Source of the DNA: Oscillospiraceae bacterium
Lineage (GTDB): Bacteria > Bacillota > Clostridia > Oscillospirales > Oscillospiraceae
Direction: 5' to 3'
NCBI GenBank assembly: GCA_902766215.1
Contig: CACXCV010000046.1
Coordinates: 1 to 9,305, forward strand
Length of the DNA stretch: 9,305 bases
Shown here piece by piece: positions 1 through 6,648 of the stretch. The position numbers were made by a program, and so were the translations under genes. Under the pieces are notes generated by a model, which was given only the letters and a program-made list of their open reading frames with translations, was not told the origin of the DNA and ran no database searches. The stretch's first letter is position 1. The number at the start of each line of letters is the position of its first letter.

Positions 1-1231
1 CGCCCGTGGCGTCCCAAATCAGATTGCCGGTCTCCGGGTCGATGGACACGCCCTCCGGCAGGGGCTGCACAAAGGAGAAGCCCTCGCGCAGCACGTCGGT
101 TACCACCGCGTTGTATACGCCGCTGGCAATCTCCACCGCAATGTCGCTGAAAATCGCGTCCACATTGTCCTCGGACGCGGCGTGATATGTACCGCCGTTG
201 CCGGCCATCATCGTCATGACCTCATAGGCTCTGTTGGGGCTGTCAGCCGTGCCGATTTCGCTGCCATAGCCGATGCTGTAGATGATCGTGCCGGCATTTT
301 TGGACTGCTCGGCCTCCCAGATGGTCGCCGTGCCGTTGTCGCTGGCTTGGGCGCCGTTGCTGCACACCAGACGGCCGCCGACATAATTGAACGAGCCATA
401 CAGAGTCGAAAAGTCCTCGCTGCCGCCAAGCAGATAATAGCTGGAGTTGGTCCACTGCCACAGAATATTTCCGCGCAGCGCGCCGCTGCCGCCAGTGCCG
501 ACGGTTGTGCTGTAGTCCGCAGCAGCCGCCGCAGGCCAGGCAGTAATCCAGCTGGGGTCAAAGCTCTCGTTCCACACACCGGCGTCAATGCTGCCCAGGT
601 CGCCGCCCACAAAGGGGAAGCTATAGGTCGGCTCGCCGTCGGCCAGAACAATGATGACCTTCTGTGCACCGGGCGTGCCGGCGTCGAGCATCTGCTGGGC
701 CGTGTGGATGCCGTCCTGAACATGGGTGGCGCCGCCGGCGTACAGCCGGTTAATGGCGCTGTTCAGGCTCTGCGCGTTGTTGGTCAGGCCGCACACATTG
801 CTCGTTTCCACCGAATCGGAGAACGGGACAATGGCAATCTTCACGTTGTCCTTGTAGACCTGGCTGGCGTTCTGGCCGAAGAACCTGTCCACAAAAGCAC
901 GGGCCGCGTTCTTTGCCGAGCTCATCCGGTTGCCCTTCATCGAGCCGGAGCAGTCGACCACCAGCGCGATGTCGGTCTTGTGGGCCGTAATCTGCTCGGG
1001 CGTGCCCTTGATCCGGATGGTAATCTTGGCAATGCCGTTTTCCACGTCGGCCCACTCGGCCGTTTTGACCAGGGTTGGCATATTGGGGGCCCCGCCGCCC
1101 TCATCCGGTCCAGCGAGGGGACGCGCGCCATATCCGTTTCGGCGCGGCAGACGGGCAGCAATCGCACTTGTCGGCATGATACTGATAAGCATTATCAGTG
1201 CCAGCATTGTTGCAAATATTCGTTTTTTCAT
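1..1231 (-). CDS. Secreted von Willebrand factor A (vWA) domain surface protein, 3' end beyond the window
   Basis: The frame is open from ATG at 1231 to the window edge (410 codons), so the C-terminus is missing. A good AGGAGAG ribosome binding site lies just upstream. Residues 1-25 are a signal peptide (MKKR, hydrophobic core, then A-I-A before the likely cleavage after residue 25). A vWA domain spans roughly residues 85-380. It has a complete metal-ion-dependent adhesion site: DCSGS at 93-97, T169 in GGATH, and D198 in LADGE. Residues about 205-285 form an insert rich in Gly, Ser, Trp and Tyr. After the vWA fold the chain enters a beta-rich stretch (LPEGVSIDPETGNLIW) resembling the Ig-like repeats that follow vWA in Gram-positive adhesins and pilus tip proteins. 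I infer a cell-surface or secreted adhesin. Any wall anchor would lie outside the window, so anchoring is unproven. The ligand cannot be told. Confidence 0.85.
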   Translation of the reverse strand, partial: MKKRIFATMLALIMLISIMPTSAIAARLPRRNGYGARPLAGPDEGGGAPNMPTLVKTAEWADVENGIAKITIRIKGTPEQITAHKTDIALVVDCSGSMKGNRMSSAKNAARAFVDRFFGQNASQVYKDNVKIAIVPFSDSVETSNVCGLTNNAQSLNSAINRLYAGGATHVQDGIHTAQQMLDAGTPGAQKVIIVLADGEPTYSFPFVGGDLGSIDAGVWNESFDPSWITAWPAAAAADYSTTVGTGGSGALRGNILWQWTNSSYYLLGGSEDFSTLYGSFNYVGGRLVCSNGAQASDNGTATIWEAEQSKNAGTIIYSIGYGSEIGTADSPNRAYEVMTMMAGNGGTYHAASEDNVDAIFSDIAVEIASGVYNAVVTDVLREGFSFVQPLPEGVSIDPETGNLIWDATG

Positions 1232-1273
1232 CTGATTCTCTCCTCGCATTCCAGTTTAGAACTCAATGAAAAT

Positions 1274-1299
1274 GCAATAAAATGGATTGATTTTATTGC
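1274..1299. repeat. Perfect 10-bp inverted repeat with 6-bp spacer in the vWA leader
   Basis: GCAATAAAAT at 1274-1283 and its exact complement ATTTTATTGC at 1290-1299 flank GGATTG. The element lies about 43 bp upstream of the vWA start codon, downstream of the predicted promoter, and is AT-rich against a GC-rich surround. It could be a roadblock operator for a dimeric repressor or an RNA hairpin in the leader. It lacks a U-tract immediately after the stem, so a terminator is less likely. Confidence 0.7.
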
Positions 1300-1401
1300 G
1301 TGCCATCTCGCATCCCCCGGTAAGCAGGCGCCAGCCCCCTTCTGTTTCGTTCTGAACTTGTTGTCTTCACAACGCGCAGCGGGCACACGATTGGTAACTA
1401 C

Positions 1402-1430
1402 AGTCTACCATAACATTTACCAACTTTCAA
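1402..1430 (-). promoter_or_regulatory. Candidate sigma-70/SigA promoter for the vWA gene
   Basis: Read on the minus strand, TTGAAA (1430-1425) is followed after exactly 17 bp by TAGACT (1407-1402). Transcription would start near 1395 and give a leader of about 160 nt before the ATG at 1231. The -10 matches consensus at four of six positions, so the call is moderate. Confidence 0.45.
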
Positions 1431-1568
1431 GCAAAAGTTGCGCAAATTTTGTCGTCTTGCTTATATTTCTCATCGTCTGCCGCTAGAAAATGCTTCCTGC
1501 TGCAGCTGGTCGGGTGTTCGCAAAGCAGTGACCGGGCATGGCTGGCTATCCGTCTGCTGCGCCTGATC

Positions 1569-1597
1569 TTGTACAATCTGACCGCATGTGGTACTAT
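1569..1597 (+). promoter_or_regulatory. Weak candidate promoter for the GNAT gene
   Basis: TTGTAC (1569-1574) and TACTAT (1592-1597) are separated by 17 bp and lie about 50 bp upstream of the ATG at 1647. Spacing is ideal but both hexamers are weak matches. A GCGAGG ribosome binding site at 1632-1637 follows. Confidence 0.35.
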
Positions 1598-1646
1598 GTC
1601 AGCAGACCGATAAACCCGAAACTTGAATTTCGCGAGGTAACTTAAA

Positions 1647-2531
1647 ATGGGATACAGGATAGAGCGGTATAAAAACTGCGAGCGATTCAACGAGCAGTAT
1701 CAAAGCATTTACCAGTTTCTTTTGGAAGCAGAACAGCTGGATTACAACGAGCATTTTCATTGGGGACGGTTCGAATGGATGCACGCACATAGCTATCTCG
1801 ACGAGGACAAGCTGACCAGCATCGTTATGTTCAAGGATGAAAACGGTACGATCGTGGGTTTGATTACGTATGATACAAGCTACGATGACCGGATATATCT
1901 GATTCACACAAGTTCGGAAAGGCTGATGCTTGAGCTCATGACCGACGCTGTCCTCAAATCCGAAGGCCGCAGGGCAGTTATAAAAGTGAATATCAAGGAC
2001 ACCGCCCTTTGCCGGATACTGCAGGAAAAAGGATTTGAAAAGAAGCATCGATGTGCGTGCGTTTTGTCTCTGGATTTGTCAGATTCTCTGGCATATGACA
2101 TGCCTGATGCATATACCATGAGCCCGCAAGGCTTTGTTGCAGACCCATGGCAATATCAGCTGGTGATTCACAAGGGGTTTGATAATGACGGCATTCCCGA
2201 AAAATGGGACGATGCACTCCTGTCCCGTATCCCCCATGCGAATGATGCATTAAAAACCTTTGCAATTGCCGGTCACGCATACTGCGCACACTGCGGTTTG
2301 TGGTACACAACCGGTGACACGGCCTATGTTGAACCTGTCGCAACTGTCCCGGAGCACAGAAATCAGGGCTTGGCAAAAGCAGTTATTTACGAAGCATGTG
2401 CTCGTGCAAAAGCACTTGGCGCCAGTCGCGCCATCATTGTCTCTGACCAGGCGTTTTATTTACGAATCGGCTTCACGCTTTCCTCGGACGTGTACGCCTG
2501 GGAAAACCGCGACAGCGCCAATTCCGATTGA
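1647..2531 (+). CDS. Tandem-domain GNAT family N-acetyltransferase
   Basis: This 294-residue soluble protein looks like two GNAT folds in tandem. The N-terminal unit (about 20-145) is degenerate, with a VGLITYD strand near 70-76 and a GF at 129-130, but no clear acetyl-CoA loop. The C-terminal unit (about 155-290) carries motif A as VEPVATVPEHRNQGLAKAV (228-246); its R-x-x-G-x-A loop (R238, G241, A243) binds the acetyl-CoA pyrophosphate. A YLRIGF segment (271-276) is the usual motif-B end. The acceptor substrate cannot be deduced; relatives include antibiotic-, polyamine- and protein-modifying enzymes. The ATG is preceded by GCGAGG with about 9 nt spacing. It stands alone on the plus strand between two minus-strand units and is followed by its own terminator. 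Its base composition is visibly more AT-rich than its neighbours, which suggests later acquisition. Confidence 0.88.
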   Translation: MGYRIERYKNCERFNEQYQSIYQFLLEAEQLDYNEHFHWGRFEWMHAHSYLDEDKLTSIVMFKDENGTIVGLITYDTSYDDRIYLIHTSSERLMLELMTDAVLKSEGRRAVIKVNIKDTALCRILQEKGFEKKHRCACVLSLDLSDSLAYDMPDAYTMSPQGFVADPWQYQLVIHKGFDNDGIPEKWDDALLSRIPHANDALKTFAIAGHAYCAHCGLWYTTGDTAYVEPVATVPEHRNQGLAKAVIYEACARAKALGASRAIIVSDQAFYLRIGFTLSSDVYAWENRDSANSD

Positions 2532-2638
2532 TCGAGCGGCTGCAAAGGCGCGCCTCCGGCTTTACGAATCCCCGCCAATGTTCCGCAGTTTCATTTTATG
2601 CCGCGGCAAATTTTCTTCACGATCTTCGCGCACGCAGC

Positions 2639-2679
2639 GCGGCGCCCGTCCGCAGCCGGACAGGCGCCGCCCATTTTTT
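2639..2679 (+). terminator. Rho-independent terminator of the GNAT gene
   Basis: GCGGCGCC (2639-2646) pairs with GGCGCCGC (2663-2670). Inside it GTCCG pairs with CGGAC around a CAGC loop, with one C/A mismatch between the two stems. CCA and a six-T run (2674-2679) follow. It lies about 110 bp after the GNAT stop. The minus-strand side has no T-run, so it should stop plus-strand transcription chiefly, though the hairpin also sits just past the end of the ABC gene. Confidence 0.75.
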
Positions 2680-2699
2680 ATCCCCACGCACAGCCATGC

Positions 2700-3767
2700 T
2701 CACCGGTCTGCCGGCGATTCGGTGTAATACTGTGCCTGCGCATTCCACAGCTCGGCATATTTGCCGCCGGCCTGTGCAAGCAGCGCCTCATGGGCGCCAT
2801 GCTGCACAATGCTTCCCTCGTGAAACACCAGAATGTCATCGCAGAAGCGGCAGGAGGCCAGCCGGTGGCTGATATAGATGACCGTTTTCCCGCCGGAGAT
2901 TTCGCTGAACTTGCGGTAGACCTCATACTCCGACACCGGATCCAGCGCCGCCGTCGGCTCATCAAGGACGATAAACGGCGCGTTTTTATAAAGCGCTCTG
3001 GCAATGGCAATCTTCTGCGCCTCGCCGCCGGAGATTGCCACGCCGTTCGGATCGAAATCGTGATACAGTGCGGTGTCAAGCCCCGCAGGCAGCCGGGTCA
3101 GCCGGTCGCGGAGGCCGGCCTCATCCAGACACGAGACAGCCCTCTGGCGGTCGTATGCGGCGCCGGCCGCCACGTTTTGCCCCAGTGAGAAGGCAAACAG
3201 CCGAAAATCCTGAAACACCACCGAAAAGAGCGACAGATACTCCGCATAGCTGTATTTCCGGATGTCCACGCCGTTGAGCAGAATCACGCCCTCGGTTGGG
3301 TCATACAACCGGCACAGCAGCTTGATAAAGGTGGTTTTGCCGCTGCCGTTCATGCCGACCACCGCCATCTTCTCGCCAATCCGGAGCTTCAGGCTGACAT
3401 GGCGCAGCGCGTATGCGTCCGCGTTGGGATAGCGGAAGGACACGTCCCGGAATTCAATCGAATAGTCGTTATCCTCTCGTTTTTCCACGGATAAGGTGCC
3501 GTGATACATGGGATTGGGAATGTCAAAGTAGGAAAAGAAGCGCTCTGTATACGCGTTGTTCATGACCAGAAGCTGCACCGCGCGCACAAGACCGATGGCT
3601 GCCGTCAGCAGGAGCATCACGCTGGAAACATACTGCGCGATGGATCCCGCCGTCACGCCGCCCTGCAGCGCGCCGTCGATCAGCACCAGATACACGCCAA
3701 ACCGCAGCGTATAGTTCATGGCGGTGGCAATCAGCTCCAGCCCCGCGCAGCGCAGGCCGCACTGCAT
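2700..3767 (-). CDS. ABC exporter, C-terminal half: last TM helices plus complete ATPase domain (5'-truncated)
   Basis: The 355-residue frame matches the C-terminal 60% of a fused TMD-NBD exporter; full-length members are about 580-600 residues. Residues about 12-33 and 44-68 are the last two membrane helices. The nucleotide-binding domain (about 103-345) has every motif: Walker A GMNGSGKT (138-145), Q-loop Q186, signature SGGEAQ (246-251), Walker B FIVLDE (265-270), D-loop ALDP and H301 in SHRL. The signature has E in place of the usual Q after SGG. Full-length relatives export peptides, lipids or drugs as dimers; without the first four helices this copy is unlikely to transport. The ATG at 3767 has AGGGGA touching it, too close for normal initiation, and no ATG, GTG or TTG lies in frame between it and the kinase stop. 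I infer loss of about 700 bp at the 5' end, leaving a remnant, although the ATPase domain has not decayed. It is the third gene of the regulator-kinase operon. Confidence 0.8.
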   Translation of the reverse strand: MQCGLRCAGLELIATAMNYTLRFGVYLVLIDGALQGGVTAGSIAQYVSSVMLLLTAAIGLVRAVQLLVMNNAYTERFFSYFDIPNPMYHGTLSVEKREDNDYSIEFRDVSFRYPNADAYALRHVSLKLRIGEKMAVVGMNGSGKTTFIKLLCRLYDPTEGVILLNGVDIRKYSYAEYLSLFSVVFQDFRLFAFSLGQNVAAGAAYDRQRAVSCLDEAGLRDRLTRLPAGLDTALYHDFDPNGVAISGGEAQKIAIARALYKNAPFIVLDEPTAALDPVSEYEVYRKFSEISGGKTVIYISHRLASCRFCDDILVFHEGSIVQHGAHEALLAQAGGKYAELWNAQAQYYTESPADR

Positions 3768-3789
3768 TCCCCTGCCAAAAAGAAAATCC

Positions 3790-3826
3790 GTGCACCAACT
3801 GCATCGGTCAGTGCACGAATTGCATC
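3790..3826. repeat. Imperfect 16-bp direct repeat, 21-bp period, at the kinase/ABC junction
   Basis: The 16-bp units at 3790-3805 and 3811-3826 share GTGCAC at their start and TGCATC at their end and match at 14 of 16 positions. The second copy ends at the last base of the kinase stop codon. The pair lies exactly where the 5' part of the ABC gene is missing, so it may mark the deletion junction. It could also be a small duplication or a binding site. Confidence 0.6.
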
Positions 3827-4476
3827 TATTCCACGGCCGGAACCAGAAACTCCGAGGTGAACGCGCCGTCCTCGCTGTTATATTTCACCCAGCCGCCATG
3901 CTGTTTCAGGATGGTCTCCGCCCGGTGCAGACCAAAGCCGTGCGCCCCGCCCTTGCCGGTCCGGAACAGGGAGCCGACCTTCACCTTCTTTTTCCCGGCG
4001 GCATTGAGCAGGTAGCAGTACAGCATCTTTCCCTTCATGCAGAGCGTCAGGCGGAGAAACGGCTCCCCCAGCGCATCGCGGCACGCCTCAATGGCGTTGT
4101 CCAGCAGGTTGCCGAGGGTGATGCTCAGCTCCAGGTCAGAGAGCGTCAGCGTATCCGGAAGGCCCGCCTGCACCGTGACGGCAACACCCTCGGCCCGTGC
4201 CTGCGCAAGCTTTGCCGACAGGATGGCGTCCACGGTCACGTTGCCGGTTTTCAGCAGGGTGTCCACGCGCTGCAGGTTGTCGTCCAGCTCTGCCAGATAG
4301 GTAACGGCCCGGTCCACCTCTCCGGCCTTCAGCTGCCCCTTGAGCGTCTGCAGGTGGTGATGAAAATCATGCTTATAGCCGCGCATTTCGCTGTGGATGC
4401 TGCGCACCTCGTCCAGGTGCCTTCTGGCCTGCTCCTCCTGCATGTCCACCAGCTTCAGATAGGTTCGCTTCAGCAT
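3826..4476 (-). CDS. Soluble GHKL-type sensor histidine kinase (SPOB/HATPase_c_5 architecture)
   Basis: The 216-residue protein has no membrane segment. It starts with a coiled-coil dimerisation helix and an H-box YKHDFHHHLQTL in which H36 is the probable phosphorylated histidine. The ATPase domain follows, with N-box NLLDNAIEA (123-131) and G-box HGFGL (179-183), ending in DGAFTSEFLVP. This layout fits short cytoplasmic kinases of the AgrC/LytS-like group, which lack the usual five to seven N-terminal helices. Such short forms are common next to LytTR regulators in Clostridia, so it need not be a truncation. I chose ATG 4476 because GAGGTG sits six bases ahead; the alternative GTG at 4488 overlaps the regulator stop as GTGA but has no ribosome binding site. 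Either way it is coupled to the upstream regulator gene. The signal is unknown and may come through a partner protein. Confidence 0.87.
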   Translation of the reverse strand: MLKRTYLKLVDMQEEQARRHLDEVRSIHSEMRGYKHDFHHHLQTLKGQLKAGEVDRAVTYLAELDDNLQRVDTLLKTGNVTVDAILSAKLAQARAEGVAVTVQAGLPDTLTLSDLELSITLGNLLDNAIEACRDALGEPFLRLTLCMKGKMLYCYLLNAAGKKKVKVGSLFRTGKGGAHGFGLHRAETILKQHGGWVKYNSEDGAFTSEFLVPAVE

Positions 4477-4484
4477 GACGCACC

Positions 4485-5186
4485 TCACATTCTTGCAATA
4501 AACGCGCGGTTGACCGCGTCATATTTCCCGCGGGCCAGCGGGAGCTCTGCGCCGTTTTCCAGCGTGACGGACGTGCGGCCGATACGGACAATCGCCCGCA
4601 GATTGACAAGATACGACCGATGCGTCTGGAAAAAGTCCTCGCTGAGGCGCTGGGCAAAGGACGAAATCGTTTCCCTGATCCGGTATTCGCCCGTCCTGGC
4701 ATGGATCACCAGGTCGTGCAGAAAGGACTCGGCATACAGCACCTCCGCCTCATAGAGCTTCACCGTCTCTCCCTCGCAGGAAAACACGACATAGAGCGGC
4801 TCCTCCGCCAGCCTTTCCGCCGCACGGGACAGCACCGTCCAGAGCTTTTCCCCGGCGACGGGCTTGACCAGATAATGCCGCGCGTCCACCTCATAGCCCT
4901 CGCCGACAAACTCAAAGTGTGAGGCGATGAACACAATCTCCAGCCGGCTGCCCGCCGCCCGCAGGCGCCTGGCCAGGTCCATGCCGCTCATGCCAGGCAT
5001 CTCCACATCCAGCAGCAGGATGTCGCAGACCGGATCTGCTTCATAGGCAAACCAGAACGCCTCCGCGCTGGGAAAGCACGCGACCGCGCAGCGCACCCGG
5101 TTTTCCTTTCCCCAGGCGTCCACGACCGCCTTCAGCGTCTGCTCCTGCTCCGGCTCATCATCACAAATGGCAATTCGATAGGTCAC
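4485..5186 (-). CDS. LytTR-family response regulator (AgrA/LytR-like)
   Basis: This is a 233-residue DNA-binding regulator of the usual length for the family. The receiver domain (1-120) has the acidic pair D9-D10, phospho-acceptor D60 in LLLDVEMPGMSG, and K108 in YLVKP. The LytTR domain (about 130-230) carries the FFQTHRSYLVNL core (186-197), the family hallmark. It should bind promoter repeats when phosphorylated by the kinase encoded directly downstream. The start is GTG at 5186, preceded by GGGAGAGG; the open frame extends upstream to 5348 but crosses the promoter, so that part is not translated. The stop lies 8 bp before the kinase ATG. It is the first gene of a three-gene unit with the kinase and the truncated exporter. 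AgrA-type regulators often control peptide signalling or bacteriocin/exporter genes, but no peptide precursor gene is visible here. Confidence 0.92.
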   Translation of the reverse strand: MTYRIAICDDEPEQEQTLKAVVDAWGKENRVRCAVACFPSAEAFWFAYEADPVCDILLLDVEMPGMSGMDLARRLRAAGSRLEIVFIASHFEFVGEGYEVDARHYLVKPVAGEKLWTVLSRAAERLAEEPLYVVFSCEGETVKLYEAEVLYAESFLHDLVIHARTGEYRIRETISSFAQRLSEDFFQTHRSYLVNLRAIVRIGRTSVTLENGAELPLARGKYDAVNRAFIARM

Positions 5187-5230
5187 AGTCCCTCTCCCGC
5201 CCGCGGCAGCCCATGATCGTGCAGCACCGG

Positions 5231-5251
5231 GCTGATACTTTGTAGTATAGC
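5231..5251. repeat. Inverted repeat covering the -10 of the regulator promoter
   Basis: GCT-G-ATACT (5231-5239) pairs with AGTAT-AGC (5244-5251) around TTGT, giving eight base pairs with one bulged G. It overlaps the -10 hexamer and the expected transcription start, the position of a classical repressor operator. Autoregulation is an inference; the half-sites are not an obvious LytTR direct-repeat consensus. Confidence 0.5.
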
Positions 5252-5273
5252 ACAAGGCCGCGTGTCTTTTCAG
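5244..5273 (-). promoter_or_regulatory. Promoter of the response regulator-kinase-ABC operon
   Basis: On the minus strand CTGAAA (5273-5268) is separated by 18 bp from TATACT (5249-5244), a five-of-six match to the -10 consensus. It starts about 40 bp after the terminator of the preceding CNNM genes and about 60 bp before the regulator GTG, so the two units are transcribed separately. Confidence 0.6.
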
Positions 5274-5310
5274 CGCGGCGTCCGCCGGCAAAAGATCTGC
5301 GGCAGGCCGG

Positions 5311-5344
5311 AAAAAGCAGCGGCAGACCCACGGTCTGCCGCTGC
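5311..5344 (-). terminator. Strong rho-independent terminator after the CNNM pair
   Basis: On the minus strand, GCAGCGGCAGACC and its exact complement form a 13-bp stem with a GTG loop (5344-5316), followed at once by five T (5315-5311). The hairpin begins 6 bp after the stop codon of the second CNNM gene. Confidence 0.9.
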
Positions 5345-5349
5345 GCATA

Positions 5350-6648
5350 TCAGGATTCTTCTTCGTCTTTGGGCGGGTGAACAGTAATCAGCACGCGGTC
5401 CACGCGCAGATTGTCCATCTTCAGCACCGTGACTGTCACGTTTTTATAGTCGAAGTGGTCCCCCTCCTTGGGGAAGCCCTCGAACATCTCCAGCGTCCAG
5501 CCGCCGACCGTGACCGACTCGGTTTCAAACTCGTCCTCGTCCCACTCCATCAGCTCGCACAGCTCGCCGATGGTCAGGTCGCCGTCCACCTCATATTCGT
5601 TTTTGCCGCGCTCGACCACCTCGTTGACCACCTCGTCGGTCTCGTCCCAGATTTCGCCGACGATCTGTTCCAGCACGTCCTCCATGGTGAGGATACCGAT
5701 GGTGCCGCCATAGTCATCCGTCACGATGGCCATGTGCGTCTTCTGCTGCTTGAGCATCTGCAGCACCGTGGGCAGTTTGACGGTTTTATAGACAAAGCAG
5801 GGCGGGATAAGCAGGCTGCGCAGATCCGGCTCCGGATCATCCAGCAGGGCGCGGTAATAGTGGTTCAGATACAGCACGCCCAGAATGTTGTCCATCCGCT
5901 TTTCATACACCGGCAGGCGGGAGAACGAGCTTTCCTCAATCTGGCGGATGAGGGTCTGCCGGTCGTCGTCCAGATCGAGGGCGACCATATCCACCCGGGA
6001 GGTCATCACCTCCTGGGCCGAGATCTCGGCAAAGTCCAGCGCGTTCTGCAGCAGCTCCGAGCGGTCCTCGTCGATGATGCCCTCGTCCTCGGACGACTCG
6101 ATCAGCGAAACCAGCTCTTCCTCGGCGGCCTCGGCCTCTTCGTCCTCGCCCAGCTTTTCGCCGGGCAGGCGGCTGGTCAGCAGGTTGACCGCGCCGCAGA
6201 TGACCCAGGTAGCCGGCGTGAGCAGAATCATCAGCAGCCGCAGCGGCCGCGAAACCTTCATGGCAAAGGGCATGGGGTTCTTCTTGGCGACAATCTTGGG
6301 CATGGATTCGCCGAAGATCAGCACCAGAATCGTCAGCAGCACCGCAGCCAGCGAGGAAAACAGATCCTGCCGGCTGGCGCTGGCGTCGGCGCCAGCCAGC
6401 AGCAGCGCAATCAGCGTGGCAATACTGGAGGCCGAAAGGTTAACCAGGTTGTTGCCGATCAGAATGGCCGACAGCGCCCGGTCAAAGCGCTCGTAGATAT
6501 ACAGCGCGTGGCGCGCCGCGGCGCTGTGGGCGGCCGTGGTCTCCAGCCGGGTCTTGTTCACCGAGGAATAGGCAATCTCGGACCCGGAAAAGAACGCCGA
6601 AAACACCAGCAGCACCACAATGGCAAGGCAGTAAATCAGAAGCGTCAT
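5350..6648 (-). CDS. CNNM/CorC-family membrane protein (DUF21, CBS pair, CorC/HlyC domain), second of a tandem pair
   Basis: The protein has 432 residues. The DUF21/CNNM transmembrane domain (1-160) has helices at about 4-20, 60-86, 98-118 and 136-158. It keeps the family ion-path motifs FFSGSE (19-24), GNN (65-67) and FGESMPK (112-118). An acidic linker (about 165-196) leads to the CBS pair (about 210-340) with SRLPVY (243-248), DDYGG (311-315) and MEDVLEQIVGEIWDE (322-336). A CorC/HlyC domain (about 350-425) ends in an acidic tail. Characterised relatives (CorB/CorC, CNNM) move Mg2+ or protect against high Mg2+ or Co2+, with the CBS pair binding ATP-Mg; older annotations call them haemolysins. 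Its ATG overlaps the stop of the upstream paralogue as ATGA, so the two are translationally coupled. The conserved residues all look intact. Confidence 0.92.
   Translation of the reverse strand: MTLLIYCLAIVVLLVFSAFFSGSEIAYSSVNKTRLETTAAHSAAARHALYIYERFDRALSAILIGNNLVNLSASSIATLIALLLAGADASASRQDLFSSLAAVLLTILVLIFGESMPKIVAKKNPMPFAMKVSRPLRLLMILLTPATWVICGAVNLLTSRLPGEKLGEDEEAEAAEEELVSLIESSEDEGIIDEDRSELLQNALDFAEISAQEVMTSRVDMVALDLDDDRQTLIRQIEESSFSRLPVYEKRMDNILGVLYLNHYYRALLDDPEPDLRSLLIPPCFVYKTVKLPTVLQMLKQQKTHMAIVTDDYGGTIGILTMEDVLEQIVGEIWDETDEVVNEVVERGKNEYEVDGDLTIGELCELMEWDEDEFETESVTVGGWTLEMFEGFPKEGDHFDYKNVTVTVLKMDNLRVDRVLITVHPPKDEEES

Larger units (their letters stand above)
1232..1646. other. Divergent non-coding region between the vWA and GNAT genes
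   Basis: These 415 bp hold no convincing gene. They contain the ribosome binding site, leader and promoter of the vWA gene on the minus strand (1232-1430) and a weaker plus-strand promoter for the acetyltransferase (1569-1597). A perfect inverted repeat sits at 1274-1299 and a small hairpin (GTTGT/ACAAC, 4-nt loop) at 1360-1373. I see no recognisable structure in 1440-1568. Confidence 0.7.

Noticed and set aside
1298..1395. Cyclic-di-GMP or similar known riboswitch ahead of the vWA gene
   Set aside because: The conserved core segments of the GEMM and other common riboswitches that I can recall are not present.
182..1486. Long plus-strand open frame opposite the vWA gene
   Set aside because: Low-complexity Ala/Gly/His/Arg-rich translation with no domain. 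The minus strand encodes a vWA protein with signal peptide and complete metal site.
1427..1690. Small minus-strand open frame (87 codons) between the vWA and GNAT genes
   Set aside because: No ribosome binding site, it overlaps the GNAT start in antisense, and it runs into the vWA promoter.
2546..2555. Palindrome AGGCGCGCCT after the GNAT gene
   Set aside because: Short GC palindromes are expected in GC-rich DNA; no T-run or second copy, so no function is supported.
5187..5348. N-terminal extension of the response regulator
   Set aside because: The extra residues lie before the normal receiver start and would be translated from DNA holding the operon promoter and the upstream terminator.
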